Positions 10,535 to 21,814 of a stretch of 64,000 nucleotides of DNA are shown here, piece by piece. Origin of the DNA: Xiphydria camelus (Eukaryota > Arthropoda > Insecta > Hymenoptera > Xiphydriidae); NCBI GenBank assembly GCA_963678675.1, contig OY783195.1:13738505-13802504 (forward strand), read 5' to 3'. The position numbers were made by a program, and so were the translations under genes. The notes under the pieces are model-generated. The model ran no database searches, was not told the DNA's origin, and saw only the letters and a list, made by a program, of their open reading frames with translations. Position 1 is the stretch's first letter; each line of letters starts with the position of its first letter.

Positions 10535-11975
10535 CCCGTTTGGCGTATTCTTATCATCCTTCCTAAATAGATCTAAAATAGTCTTATTAATTTGTTTTTC
10601 TATACATTTGAGGGCTATGTCACTATCAGGACTTATGTTCATTTCTGTATCTACTTCTCCTTGCACATAGGGCTGTTTTTTTTGATACATTTACTGTAAC
10701 TAACAGCATTAGAGTCAAACGGGTATAGACCTGATGTTCGAAAGCCGGAAACTATACTGTCTTTAAAACTTCGATTTTGAAGCACTTCATTTAAAGCAGC
10801 GGGAATGTCTTTTTTCTTCAAGGTCTCACCATTGTGATTATACAACCAGTTTCTTGTAATCTTTTTCCAAGCTTGCTTAAGCGGAAAAGAAATGCGACGT
10901 CTAGTGGCTGCATGATATGAGTCGAATTTGGTGGAAAGCACACTAAAACGATTCTTTTTTCTCGACAAAAATTGCTAAGTGAAAGCGACAAGTGTGATGC
11001 ATGACCATCTAGAAAAACTATAATCGGATGTTGGATATTGTTTTTTGATAGATAAGGCTCGAAAACGTTGGCAAAATATTCGAAAAACTGCCGACTCTGC
11101 ATCCATCCGCTGTCACTTTTACCAATGCTCCAGTTTATAGGCGCTGCCTCCAAAACTGATTTAGGCAAGCGATCATACTTAAAAATGGTAAGTGAAGGAG
11201 CCATTTGACCTGCGGCGTTTACGGTCATTAATGTTGTGACATTGTCTTTCTCTGACGTTGAAGTTATATCATAGGTACTTTTTCCCCTTTCTCCTAAAAT
11301 CAATGCTCCTTTCGGCGACAAAAACACTGCGGTTTCATCCATATTCCAGACTCTTTCTGCGTGGTTAAAAACTTCAATATCTTCAATTAAATTCCTAACT
11401 TCAGCAAACCAAGCTCTAATTTTCTCTTCGGTAACAGCGGCGCGGGCTCTGTTTATATATTCCGAATGTTTTTGGCTTATTCGAGGATGACGTTTGAAAA
11501 GGGATTCGAACCATTTTCTTCCTGGTTTATTGTTTTTAAAAGGAGTGTCTAGCACACTCTTCTCCAATATTCGATGAACAGAATAGATCAGTCCTTCTTT
11601 GTTTACTGGAAATCCATGGCTTGCGTTTGTCAATATCCAGTGTTCAAGTTGATCTTCAATATCCTTATCTAGATACAATATTGTTTTTTAGTTTTTAATC
11701 AGTGGTTATCTATAATTGTTCTTACCTAGAAAACACTTTTTTCCAACTTTTTCCATCTTTGTCGAAGTTTTCCCACTTAATTTATCACGCAAGGTTGTTC
11801 TAGGCACCTTATAGGTACTACTGGCCTTTGCCACCGCTATTCCATCTAGTTTGACTGCTTGAAGTGCACGCGTAAGTTGCTCCTCAGTGTATTGATGAAT
11901 AGGATCTTTCTTCCTTTGTATAGGTCTATATTCCTTTGATTTTTTTTCTTTTCTGACGGTCCCATTTTCAACAAA
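9902..11975 (-). pseudogene. pogo/Tigger-type transposase, two exons, frameshifted
   Basis: Exon 1 (about 11726-11975) encodes a Pipsqueak-like helix-turn-helix (YTEEQLTRALQAVKLDGIAV, VPRTTLRDKL) with no in-frame ATG left. A 57-bp intron (11669-11725, GT..AG) follows and the phase matches exon 2. Exon 2 continues with a CENP-B/Tc5 HTH (KWFESLFKRHPRISQKH) and a DDE_1 domain: VWNMDETAVF, FLDGHASHLS, PPNSTHIMQPLDVA. A frameshift near 10895 moves the rest into another frame (KQAWKKITRNWLYNHNGETL, GFRTSGLYPFD). The tail has a lysine-rich region (about 10170-10330) and a terminal YPAKILQ / WKWP-type segment with another shift near 9945. A (GT)n tract interrupts it. It is inactive. Confidence 0.75.
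10479..10533 (+). repeat. (GT)n microsatellite inside the pogo pseudogene
   Basis: About 27 GT units in an uninterrupted run. On the - strand it falls in frame with the transposase and would be read as His-Thr repeats. It presumably arose after the gene lost function. Confidence 0.9.
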
Positions 11976-12020
11976 ATAATAGAGCTAAAAAAATAACCTG
12001 GCTAAAATCGGCGCAACATA

Positions 12021-12735
12021 CGAGGGGGGACCCAAAAGTATCGGGAATTGGGCTGTGGCGAGGAGGAAGAGTGGGGAAATTCATTGTTCGAACAGGTGTC
12101 CGTTAGGGACACGTCTCCTGAGTTAGTGTACGAAGTTCTGTCGCTGTGAATGCATCGGTTCGTCCGTGGGAATTTTTTTAGTGAAACAACTTTTTTTCCA
12201 TTTCGCCGAAAACGTGATAGCCGATTGTCGAGAGCAACGCGCGGCTGTGAAATTTTGTTTCCTGTTGGGGAAATCGGCCGCGGAAACTATTGTAATGCTT
12301 AAGACTGCTTATGGGGATGCTGCCCTAAGTAAAATCAGAGTCTACGAGTGGTTTTCACGTTTTAAAAATGGAGAAATGTCAATTGAAGACCAATCCCGTT
12401 CAGGACGCCCCTCAACGTCAAGGAGTGACAAAAACGTTGACAAAATCAATGCTCTCGTTCGTGAAGACCGTCGCCGAACCATTGATCAACTCTGTGAGAT
12501 GTCTGGAATATCATGGAGTTCAATTCAGAGAATTTTATCCAAAGATTTGCACATGAGAAAAGTTGCAGCCAAATTTGTCCCTCGCCTTCTCACAGGCGAG
12601 CAAAGGGAGCGTCGACTTCAGGCATGTTTTGAGCTTCAAAATCAACTCAAAGAGGACCCTGAATTTTTTTCCAAGGTGATTACTGGTGATGAATCGTGGT
12701 GTTATGGATACGACCCCGAAACAAAGCAGCAGCAG
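12021..12735 (+). pseudogene. Mariner-family transposase, 3' truncated
   Basis: A mariner 5' end follows TA (12019-12020) and begins CGAGGGGGGACCCAAAAGTA. The coding part (from about 12196) shows an HTH_48-type domain (REQRAAVKFCFLLGKSAAET, VYEWFSRFKNGEMS, RSGRPSTS) and the start of the catalytic domain (VITGDESWCYGYDPETKQ), which holds the first catalytic Asp. The sequence then jumps at about 12730 into unrelated CAG-rich and GC-rich DNA, so the second and third catalytic residues and the right TIR are missing. The family's usual ATG appears as ATA just before GCC GAT; an upstream in-frame ATG at 12166 keeps the frame open. Inactive. Confidence 0.75.
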
Positions 12736-13570
12736 CAGTTTTGCCACTGTGGAGGAGGTAAAACAAAAATCGCGCCCTGTGAGCCGCTTGTGCCACGCTC
12801 GTCGCGATCCGTTTTCAGTCTGTTTTTAAGGCGATCACAAAGGGGCTCGTACTTGCAATTGCAGGATGGTCGCTGTATGCTCGCGACAACGAAAAAGCAG
12901 CGAGCATCTCGCGAGCCGCTTGGTTCGCGCTCGGCTCGCGCAATCTATACGCTGCTTTAGAAATTCGATTATCGTAATGGGTATTGTAGAGGGGCAGCTC
13001 ATTACGACTCGTCTGGTAATTACTTTTCGAGAAAGATGCGGGACTGCGAATACGTCAGCAGCACACGTTTGTCGGAACACTTTTGATATTTCAAATGAGA
13101 GTATTTATTGTGTACATAATACAAATAAGTTACACTTATAAAACTAACCTCTCAAGTCTGTAAGTCTTTTTTACATTTTAAATCACACTATTGACATGAA
13201 AATAAATTATACTTATGAAGTTAATTGTACAAATCAATAACTCTTTTCCACACGAATAAATAAATTGTAGATACTTCAAATAAAGTAGTCAAAATATGGT
13301 AGCATCAATCGTTAGCCGTTACGAAAACTGAGGAGTAGATAAACACAAGCAGGGTTACGAGAATTCAGTAGCATCACTACTGTGTTATTTCTACCTGTCT
13401 CCTGCCGTCTTCCCTTTCGACCGCTAGCGCAAGCATCGGAGTGGTGTCGCCGCTGATGCATTCTCCTCCTCTGCCGGTCCCCCCACCACGTACCTAGCTA
13501 CATTCCCCTCAAGCGATGAGAAATTTCGTTACGCTAGAAAATTGCAGCCCCCTCGACAAAGAAGTTTCAC
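12736..13570. other. Chimeric junk after the mariner break
   Basis: Includes a GC-rich piece with repeated CTCGCG-type words (12770-12950) and, around 12965-13085, a diverged relative of the dispersed repeat family (GGTAATTACTTTTCGAGAAA, GTTTGTCGGAACA). From 13090 to 13570 I see nothing further. Confidence 0.4.
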
Positions 13571-13577
13571 TTCAAAA

Positions 13578-14334
13578 CACAGCTCCACAAAAAAATCGGA
13601 AAAATGCTTCCTCTGACCAGACCAGTATATTTTTATGTTTTTGGGGTCGCTGAATCTGCATCCGGTGTTCGTTTGTCTCCATCACGTCACGTTCAAGGTC
13701 ATTTCAAGGTCAAATCCTGGGAAAATAGTCAAATCTATATAAATTATTATTCCTATATATTTTGAGGTTGCTGAATCCGAATCCGGTGTCCGTTTGTTTC
13801 CATCACGTCACATTTTTTTTAATCTCAAAAAATCATTAATAGATCATGATTTTCAAAAAGTTAATGGACTTAAACCAAATTCGCTATAGGGGTTTTTTTC
13901 GATCGCTGATGACGAATATGAAGTTATATTTACAAAAATTCAAAATTTTCGAAAATCTCGTCCTCCATATTGAATCCGTCACCTTGAATTTTTAAAATCT
14001 GACTTCAGATTCATGATCAGCGACACAAAAAAAAACCCCTATACCAAAACCCCTATAAAAAATCTCGTCCGTCATATTGGATCCGCCATCTTTAATTTTC
14101 TAAATCTGACTTCAGATTCGTGATCAGCAACCCAAAAACCCCCTATAGCGAATTTGGTTTAAGTCTATTAACTTTTTGAAAATCATGATCTATTGATGGT
14201 TTTTTGAGATTAAAAAAAATGTAATGTGATGGAGACAAACGGACACCGGATTCGGATTCAGCGACCCCAAAAACATAAAGATATACTGGTCTGGTCAGAG
14301 GAAGCATTTTTTCGATTTTTTTTGTGGAGCTGTG
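13578..14334. mobile_element. Foldback element beginning CACAGCTCCACAAA
   Basis: Arms at 13578-13925 and 14050-14334 are inverted copies (ATGCTTCCTCTGACCAGACC and ACTTAAACCAAATTCGCTAT on the left; complements on the right). The left arm has an extra internal duplication of the CCGGTGT..CATCACGTCAC block (13655 and 13775). The termini and the CATCACGTCAC motif resemble the MITE at 57114-57720, suggesting one superfamily. No coding capacity. Confidence 0.7.
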
Positions 14335-14339
14335 TAATT

Positions 14340-14955
14340 AACCGCTTCATCTGCTTCCACAACAATGTCGATGGACTTGTATGTAACTGCCTCACTTTGA
14401 ATGTGAAACTGAATAATTATTTGGGAAGGTTAGGTTCGGACACCGTTGAAACTACGACTGACTTTATTGAATATGGCTAGCGCGAGGCGAGAGCCCACAC
14501 ACATATAAACGACCACACATATTACGGTCGGCACACCGGGCTGCATGGCGACAGGCGCATACAGGATTCAGTTCGGAACATTTTCCGCCCGCCTCTTCGT
14601 GTAGCGAAGATTACTCTACTGAACATATACTATAGAGTATGGCGATACAGATTTGAATATCTCATGTTCCGACTGAATACTGTATGTTTTATATTACATC
14701 GGTATAATTATTGATTACCTATCTAATCGTTCATTGCGTACATGATTCGGTTTGCTATTTACGTTTATGTTGAGTCGGCCGCCCGCCGTAACGGCTGTAG
14801 TTAACGAGGTCTATTTGTATAAAATAATGTTGTAGTTATAAAGGTTTTCTAGTTAAATAGTTATAAATGAATATAGTGTTAAATGAACTACCGAATCATA
14901 ATATAAGTGAACAGAGAAGGCATCTGCCACTCTGTACAATAGTTAACAAATCTAA
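14340..14955. other. Gene-free region next to the BEL fragment
   Basis: Could contain the decayed LTR or 3' end of the BEL/Pao element on the - strand, but no second copy exists in the window to define an LTR. Confidence 0.3.
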
Positions 14956-16431
14956 GAGGGTAAATGCCACTCATTACAACAAGTTGACTAGCTCTTACTG
15001 GTTCTGACTGTGATAAACAGATGATTTCATCGTTGAAATGGTGCATTTGAGATACTCGGGTGAGTATTATTAACGCTCGTTGATATTCTTCGCCTGAAAG
15101 TGGCTTGATATCTGATGAACTCTGTGTCGTTGACGATTGAGTGTTGCGGCTGTTGCAAGACGACCTCGATCTTGCATTTGTTGTAAAGCGACTTATCCAG
15201 GCAACAGTGCGTATTAAGGTTGTCAATGACGAAAATCGTGTCAATAAGTCCCATTCTGGTTCTTTTGATTGAACTACGTGGATTGTTCGACGTTCTTCTT
15301 GACATTCTGTCAACTCTTCCGTAACCTGAGGCCAGTGATTCATTGATTTGGTGATCCATTCTGGGCCATGCCACCATAGTTGATAATCCTTTAATTTCTT
15401 TGGAGACATTCCACGAGTGGCTGCATCTGCTGGATTTTCATAAGTAGACTCATGTCCCCATATCTCTGGTGAGAAGGCGGATTGGATCGCTGCGACACGA
15501 TGAGCCACAAACGGTTTCCATGTTTACGGGTGTTTTTTCAACCAAGCTAGTATTACTTTGGCGTCCGTCCAGGCGTGAATCGGACAATCAAACTCTAGTC
15601 CAGTTAGTCCATCTGTAGCAATTTTGTGAGCAGTAGTGCTCCACATAGCTCGAGTCGTGGAATATTCGGTACCGCCATGCCTTTGATTGGAGCCACCTTT
15701 GATTTGCTGACTAGTAAGGTTGATGTGTGATTTTGCATATTACATATATGTATATATGACTGCGCGTATGCCCTTTCAGACGCATCTGAAAATCCGTGAA
15801 TGTGAACGACAGCTTTTTGTGATGTGCAAGCCCAACGGGGAATCGAAAGTTTTTCAAGTTTGGGCAAGTTGTCCTTAAACTTCCTCCTCTGATCTGCGAC
15901 TCTTATAATTTGTTCAACTTTGGCCGGATTCTTTCGATATTTGCACGGAATCTCATCTAGCTTCGTCGACACAGGATCATCCCAATCCAATTCAGTGATT
16001 CAAAGGTCTTGAATAATTACCTTTGCGGTGATGAGTACTGGAGCGAACCAACCTAGAGGATCGAACAGTTTCGATACGCTGGATAGTATTGTCCTTTTCG
16101 TATTCCGTTGGCACCGAGTGGTTGAGTCGTTGACTTGGATCGAGAATGCATCAGTTGATGGCGTCCAGATGAGTCCAAGTGTGTAGAGTTTCTTCCAGTT
16201 GGATTCTCCTTGGTTTAGCCTCATTATCTGGGAATAATTCCGGATAATTGGATGACCACTTTGCCAGTGGTAAGCATGCTTGATTTAGTAAGTTGATGAG
16301 CTGTTGTTTGGCAATCAAAGCATCATCAACTGTGTCAGCTCCGAAGAAGAAATCATCAACGTAACTTCCTTTGCTGACGATGTTTGCTGCGATTGGGTAT
16401 TTGGAGCCTTCATCTGCGACGAGCTGCTTAA
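14956..16431 (-). pseudogene. BEL/Pao retrotransposon pol, second half
   Basis: On the - strand, from high to low coordinates, pieces read YPIAANIVSKGSYVDDFFFG (end of the RT catalytic core, with YVDD), then the connection region (HTLGLIWTPSTDAFSIQVND, KLFDPLGWFAPVLITAKVII), RNase H (VVHIHGFSDASERAYAQ, RLELCGALLL) and the pre-integrase region (ENPADAATRGMSPKKLKDYQ, LWWHGPEWI, GEEYQRALIIL). Several frameshifts and stops separate them, and the integrase is missing past about 14960. It continues across the inserted elements into 23494-24656, so it is one retrotransposon cut in two. Confidence 0.75.
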
Positions 16432-17204
16432 TAGTACGGGATCCCTCATAAGAAAAAAAAATTGATTACCACTCCTCTGAAACTTTGTGAGCATCTTCAT
16501 TTTGCCGAGACTGCCAGCTTTTTTATCTGCGAAAAGTCTGGTTTCCGCCGGGGTTTCGAGATATTAATTAACAAACATGTCAATTTTATGAATTTTGTTT
16601 ATTGATGACCAATAGTCTGATTCTTTGCCCAAAGTAAGATAAATATTTATGAAATCAAACGGTAAAATTGTCCGACAAGTTTTCTGCCGGGTATGTCCAG
16701 TCTGACACTCTGAACATGTCATTTTTATGAATTTTGTTTATTGATGACCAACAAGCTCGTTCTTTGCCCGAAGTAAGATAAATATTTATAGAATTTGATA
16801 GTAACATTGTCCGACTAATTTTCTGCCGGGTATCTCCAGTCCGACACTATGAATATGTCATTGTTATGAAACATGTTGACATCATTACCACTTGTCGGAC
16901 AAAAATACCACATATTAGGTAAGCAAATTTTATGATGAGTAGTCACTTTGTCCGACAAAAATATTGCCGGATGTCGTTAGTCCGACAAAAAGAAGAAATA
17001 AAGGGCTCGGGATATAAGAAGGATATAAGCCTCCTACAACAGTTTCTTAAATAATTGAGTTCAAAATGTCGCATTAAAATATAAAATGTTTTTATTATAT
17101 AACGGTAAATAATTTGTTGACATATGTATCAATGCTTCAGTACATCATTTTGTGACAGAAAAAATGCGACATTTTGAACTCAACTATCTAAGAAAGCAAG
17201 GTAG

Positions 17205-17371
17205 TGTGGTGTATTCAACCACGCAAGTATTGGGTAACACCTAGATATTGGGAGAAAGGGCTCTCCGTCAGAGTTAGTTGCGTGCTGACCCCCGGCCAGC
17301 ACACTGGAGCTCCGGCCCAGCCGCAAAGTATATGCCAATAAATATTCACATGTAACACCTAAGATTTAACA
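17205..17371 (+). repeat. 5' LTR of Ty3 copy A
   Basis: Starts TGTGGTGTATTCAACCACGC and ends AAGATTTAACA. It includes AATAAA near 17338 as a likely polyadenylation signal. The LTR is short for the family. TGTGGTG..CAACCACGC at the start could form a small hairpin. Confidence 0.92.
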
Positions 17372-17373
17372 AC

Positions 17374-17386
17374 TGGCGACGAGGAT
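17374..17386 (+). promoter_or_regulatory. Primer-binding site of Ty3 copy A
   Basis: TGGCGACGAGGAT lies two bases after the LTR, where the 3' end of a tRNA would anneal to start minus-strand synthesis. TGG is the expected complement of a tRNA CCA end. Which tRNA is used I cannot say; an arginine tRNA is possible. Confidence 0.65.
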
Positions 17387-17483
17387 TACAGAACCTATGT
17401 ACGCGAGTGCGATAAATAGTGTCCCGAAAACACGTGCGTAGAGCCAAGCTCCGGGGCGTTATATATTTACACAGAAAACTCTA

Positions 17484-20400
17484 ATGGAGGAAAAGCCGAA
17501 AGGAACGGCGTGGATTCAAAAACTAAATAAACAAGAAATTATCGCAGAGTTAGAGAAAAGAGGAGAATCTATCGAACAAACAGACACCCACGATATTTTG
17601 AGAAAACAATTGAGAGATACAATTAAAAAAGAAGCTTACATGACGCCGGAAAATTCAGAAGTAGAAACTGAGTTAGACGGAGAAGACAGTATGGCCAATC
17701 AGAAATTCGAATTTCAACCAAACAACGACTGGGAACTTTTCGAGGAAAAGCTGGAGTGTTTGTTTATTGCCAAGAACATAACAGACAACAAAGTGAAAGT
17801 GGCCACGCTAGTGACAAAATTAACCTCAGAGCCACATGCGCTTCTCAAGCAGCTAATCACACCAGCAAAAATCAAGGACAGCAGGTACGAGGACTTGACG
17901 AAGGTATTATCAGAACACCTAAAACCGAAGCCATCGGAAGCCATGGAGCGATGTACTTTTCACACAGCAAAACAAGAATCGCACGAGTCAATTACTGACT
18001 TTATAGCGAGACTAAAAAAATTGTCAATTCATTGCAATTTTACAGAATTAGACAATGCCATTCGAGACCAATTAGTGTGCGGGATCAGTGATAAAGACAT
18101 CAGAATAAAGTTATTTGAAGAAAAGGAATTAACATTGAAAAAAGCGCAAGAAATAGCGATAGCGCGAGAAGCAGCAGTGAAAAACGCTACAAAATCGAAT
18201 AATACCCTGGAGAATAAAAGTGTAAGAAACGAGGTATACGTTATACAAGGTGACGAGCAGAGGACATGGCAACGCAGAGGCCAGCGAGAAAGAGGTATAC
18301 AAGGGAAGGCGGCCAGCGACTACAACAACACACAGCAGCAGCCGAGTCAACATTCCACGGGATCATCCAAACCGGGCTGTTATCGCTGCGGGAAGGTAAA
18401 TCACCCGAGTAGCGAATGTCGTTTTCGAAATTATGTATGCAATAACTGCAATAAAAAAGGGCATTTAGCGAGAGCGTGTAAAAGCGGTAAAAATGTAGCG
18501 CAAAAGTCAACCGAAATAAAAAGATTAACAGCAAACGGAGAAAGCGACGAAATCACGGACGAAGATAGCGATGAAACGCGAGATCACGAAAAGAATTTTT
18601 TTTCTATCAATCAAATAAATGTAACAGACTCGCGTAAAGATAACAACGTAGCTAGAGAAGAAATAGTTAATCACACAAGCAATAATAGCACAGGGATAGT
18701 ACCCATGTACGTAGAATTAAAAATAAACGGAAAAAATATTAAATTCGAGATTGACACAGGTACATTTGCAACTGTAATTTCTGAAAAAACGTACAATAAA
18801 TATTTCAGTAAAAATAAAATCACAGAAACAGAAAAAGACTTAAGAGCGTATGGAGGACACGCATTAGTACCAAGAGGCGAACTAACTGATTTAGAGGTCA
18901 CGTTCAATAATACGACGAGAATATTGAAATGCTTTGTTTTGCCGGGAACAGGACCAGCGCTAATGGGTCGAGAATGGCTTACACAGTTCAGAGCATGGCC
19001 TTTAACTATACCGAAATTCGATTCAAATACAGTAAATAAAATCGAAGAGACCTTGTGTGATTATCTAGCTCGACACTTCCCTACGTTGTTTAGCGACTCA
19101 CCTGGATTATATAATAAGAGTACAACTAAAATCCACATGAAAGAAAATACGAAGCCAATAGCGTTAAAATGCAGACATGCTGCATATGCATTACGACTAA
19201 TGCTCGAAAAAGAAATAGACAGGTTAGTTGAATTAGGACACTTAAAACGGGTGGATGTATCAAAGTGGGCAACGCCTATCGTGCCAGTATTGAAAGGCAA
19301 CAATGAAATACGAATTTGCGGAGATTTTAAACTGACGCTAAACCCGCACCTGCTTATAGATAAATACCCGTTGCACACTATAGACGAAATTTTCGCAAAA
19401 CTACAAGGAGGTAAATTTTTTTCCGAATTGGATCTCAAACATGCGTATATGCAATTTCCGGTTGACGATGAAAGCGCGGAATTGTTAACGATAATTACAC
19501 ATAAGGGCTTGTATAGATACACAAAAATACCCGAAGGAATCTCATCAGCACCGGCAGACATACAGCGTAAAATGGACGAGTGTTTGAGTGGGATTGACGG
19601 AGTTATTGCATATCTAGACAATATATACGTATCAGGAAAGACTGAGGAAGAGCATTTGGGAAATTTAAAAATAGTGTGTAAAAGATTGCAAGATTGCAAC
19701 TTACGGCTAAACTTAAAGAAATGTAACTTTATGAAATCGCGTATTGATGTATTAGGGTTCGTAATAGACAAAGACGGTCTGCACAAATCAAAATCAAAAA
19801 TCAACGCAATGGTAAACGCACCGCGACCGACAAACGAAAAGGAACTTGCATCGTTATTAGGGCTTGTAAATTTTTATGCCAGATTCTTGAAAAACAGATC
19901 AGTAAAGCTAAAGCCACTTTACGACTTACTAAATAAAGAGAAAGAAGAGTGGGATGATGAATGCGAAACCGCATTTAAATGGGTAAAAAATGAACTAATA
20001 AATCCGAGTTTTTTAGCTCATTACGATCCAAATGAGGAAATATTACTCGCGTGTGATGCATCGGATTACGGATTATCCGCGATTCTGTCCCACCGATATA
20101 AAGATGGTTCAGAAAGGCCAATCGCGTATGCGTCAAAGAAAATACCCAAGACCGAATTAAAACGTGCAATTATTGATAAAGAAGCAATGGCAATAGTCTT
20201 CGGATTTAAACGATTCTATCAATTTGTATTCGGTAAGGAAATTACGTTACGTACAGATAATAAACCATTAGAATTAATATTAGGACCTAGAAAAGGAATA
20301 CCGCAAACGGCAGACAACAGATTGCAACGATATGCGTATTATCTCTCTGGATACCGTTACAAAATAGAACATGTGAAATCCGAGAGAAATGCGAACGCCG

Positions 20401-21632
20401 ATGCATTGTCGCGACTACCAGTAGAGGACGATACGGATATTTCAAACTTGTACAGTAAAACTCCGTCACAGGTTTATTTCTTCGAAAATCAATCGATTGC
20501 CTTTAATAGTAAAATGCTTGCGGCAGAAAGCAAGAAAGATAAAGTTCTTAGCGACGTGATACGTCATGTAACAGGCGACTGGCCGAATTACAACGATCTC
20601 ACCGAAGAAAAAAAAATTTTCTTTAAAATTAGATTCGAACTAAGTGTAGAGAAAGAGTGCCTCTTCTGGGGAGTGCGCGCATGCATTCCAGAAAAAATGC
20701 GATTCGCAATATTGAACGAACTTCATGCAACGCATTTCGGAATTGTAAAAATGAAAATGTTCGCGCGCTCATATGTGTATTGGCCGGGTATAGACTCAGC
20801 GATAGAAGAAATCGCAAATACATGTAAAACGTGTTTAATAGACAGAAAAGTTCCGAATAAAACACCACTAACGACGTGGCCATTTCCAAGTAAAGTATGG
20901 GGCCGCATACACTGTGATTATGCGAAATTTGAAGGTGACATGTATTTAATTATAATAGATGCACACAGCAAATGGCCAGAAATAATAAACTGCAAAAAAA
21001 ATACGGATGCGCAAAGGCTCATAAAAGAATTTAAAATTCTATTCACAAGATTTGGATTACCTATTCACTGCGTGACAGACGGAGGTCCGCAGTTTAGAAG
21101 CGCAGAATTTTGCAAGTTTCTCAAGGTAAATAATATAGAGCATACCTTTTCGCCTCCGTATCACCCAGCAACGAATGGGGCTGCGGAAAATTTTATACAA
21201 ACATTCAAGCATAAGGTAGCGAAAATTGTAAAAGGGGGAGAGAAAGTGGAAAACGCAGTTAGTAAATTCGTTTTCGATTATAGAAACTACCCGCACTGTA
21301 CGACGGGTAGAAGTCCTGCAAATATAATGTACAACCGGAACCCGAGAACCCGGTTCGATTGTTTAAAACCGAATGTATCTGCGTACGTTGAAAAACAACA
21401 AAGACGACAAATCGTCTCACGACCGGGAAATCGAAAAGTAAATGTAAGCATAGGAGATAAGGTTTATATGGATGCGCACGGCGTAAGAGACGAAAAACGA
21501 ATTGAAGGTAAAATTGTAAAGCAAACTACGCCTTCCACTTATGTCGTTCAAGCGGATTCTGGAAAACCGCACAAGCGGCACATTGATCAACTAATTGTAC
21601 CCCTGCGGCGATCCCCGAGACTTTTTAAATAA
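17484..21632 (+). CDS. Gag-Pol polyprotein of Ty3 copy A
   Basis: A single 1382-codon frame starting 112 bases after the LTR. Order: Gag capsid (about residues 1-250), two CCHC zinc knuckles (CYRCGKVNHPSSEC, CNNCNKKGHLARAC, about 298-332), aspartic protease (EIDTGTFATVIS, about 425), reverse transcriptase (ELDLKHAYMQF; AYLDNIYVSG, about 710), RNase H (LLACDASDYGLSA, about 855), integrase with zinc-binding H/C segment (LHATHFGI..CKTC), catalytic Asp in HCDYAKFEG, VTDGGPQFRS and AAENFIQTF, and a C-terminal RRSPRLFK. The RT box reads YLDN rather than YxDD, and the motif before it reads PEGISSAPA where PFG is usual. Length and order fit the family. Codon use is A-rich, as in many Ty3 elements. 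Enzyme activity of this copy is doubtful because of the YLDN change. Confidence 0.93.
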   Translation: MEEKPKGTAWIQKLNKQEIIAELEKRGESIEQTDTHDILRKQLRDTIKKEAYMTPENSEVETELDGEDSMANQKFEFQPNNDWELFEEKLECLFIAKNITDNKVKVATLVTKLTSEPHALLKQLITPAKIKDSRYEDLTKVLSEHLKPKPSEAMERCTFHTAKQESHESITDFIARLKKLSIHCNFTELDNAIRDQLVCGISDKDIRIKLFEEKELTLKKAQEIAIAREAAVKNATKSNNTLENKSVRNEVYVIQGDEQRTWQRRGQRERGIQGKAASDYNNTQQQPSQHSTGSSKPGCYRCGKVNHPSSECRFRNYVCNNCNKKGHLARACKSGKNVAQKSTEIKRLTANGESDEITDEDSDETRDHEKNFFSINQINVTDSRKDNNVAREEIVNHTSNNSTGIVPMYVELKINGKNIKFEIDTGTFATVISEKTYNKYFSKNKITETEKDLRAYGGHALVPRGELTDLEVTFNNTTRILKCFVLPGTGPALMGREWLTQFRAWPLTIPKFDSNTVNKIEETLCDYLARHFPTLFSDSPGLYNKSTTKIHMKENTKPIALKCRHAAYALRLMLEKEIDRLVELGHLKRVDVSKWATPIVPVLKGNNEIRICGDFKLTLNPHLLIDKYPLHTIDEIFAKLQGGKFFSELDLKHAYMQFPVDDESAELLTIITHKGLYRYTKIPEGISSAPADIQRKMDECLSGIDGVIAYLDNIYVSGKTEEEHLGNLKIVCKRLQDCNLRLNLKKCNFMKSRIDVLGFVIDKDGLHKSKSKINAMVNAPRPTNEKELASLLGLVNFYARFLKNRSVKLKPLYDLLNKEKEEWDDECETAFKWVKNELINPSFLAHYDPNEEILLACDASDYGLSAILSHRYKDGSERPIAYASKKIPKTELKRAIIDKEAMAIVFGFKRFYQFVFGKEITLRTDNKPLELILGPRKGIPQTADNRLQRYAYYLSGYRYKIEHVKSERNANADALSRLPVEDDTDISNLYSKTPSQVYFFENQSIAFNSKMLAAESKKDKVLSDVIRHVTGDWPNYNDLTEEKKIFFKIRFELSVEKECLFWGVRACIPEKMRFAILNELHATHFGIVKMKMFARSYVYWPGIDSAIEEIANTCKTCLIDRKVPNKTPLTTWPFPSKVWGRIHCDYAKFEGDMYLIIIDAHSKWPEIINCKKNTDAQRLIKEFKILFTRFGLPIHCVTDGGPQFRSAEFCKFLKVNNIEHTFSPPYHPATNGAAENFIQTFKHKVAKIVKGGEKVENAVSKFVFDYRNYPHCTTGRSPANIMYNRNPRTRFDCLKPNVSAYVEKQQRRQIVSRPGNRKVNVSIGDKVYMDAHGVRDEKRIEGKIVKQTTPSTYVVQADSGKPHKRHIDQLIVPLRRSPRLFK

Positions 21633-21647
21633 AAAAGGGGGAGAAGT
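21631..21647 (+). promoter_or_regulatory. Polypurine tract of Ty3 copy A
   Basis: AAAAAAGGGGGAGAAGT directly precedes the 3' LTR, the expected primer for plus-strand DNA synthesis. It overlaps or follows the gag-pol stop codon. Confidence 0.8.
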
Positions 21648-21814
21648 TGTGGTGTATTCAACCACGCAAGTATTGGGTAACACCTAGATATTGGGAGAAA
21701 GGGCTCTCCGTCAGAGTTAGTTGCGTGCTGACCCCCGGCCAGCACACTGGAGCTCCGGCCCAGCCGCAAAGTATATGCCAATAAATATTCACATGTAACA
21801 CCTAAGATTTAACA
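21648..21814 (+). repeat. 3' LTR of Ty3 copy A
   Basis: Same length as the 5' LTR and no difference found by eye, followed by the GGTAG duplication. Confidence 0.92.

Larger units (their letters stand above)
17205..21814 (+). mobile_element. Full-length young Ty3-type LTR retrotransposon (copy A)
   Basis: Two 167-bp LTRs (17205-17371, 21648-21814) read identically by eye. GGTAG is duplicated at 17200-17204 and 21815-21819. A primer-binding site (TGGCGACGAGGAT, 17374-17386) and a polypurine tract (about 21631-21646) bound a single uninterrupted gag-pol frame. Structure is complete and the insertion is recent. Confidence 0.92.

Noticed and set aside
19061..19804. 247-codon - strand frame
   Set aside because: It is the reverse-strand shadow of the intact Ty3 reverse transcriptase; composition follows from the A-rich sense strand.
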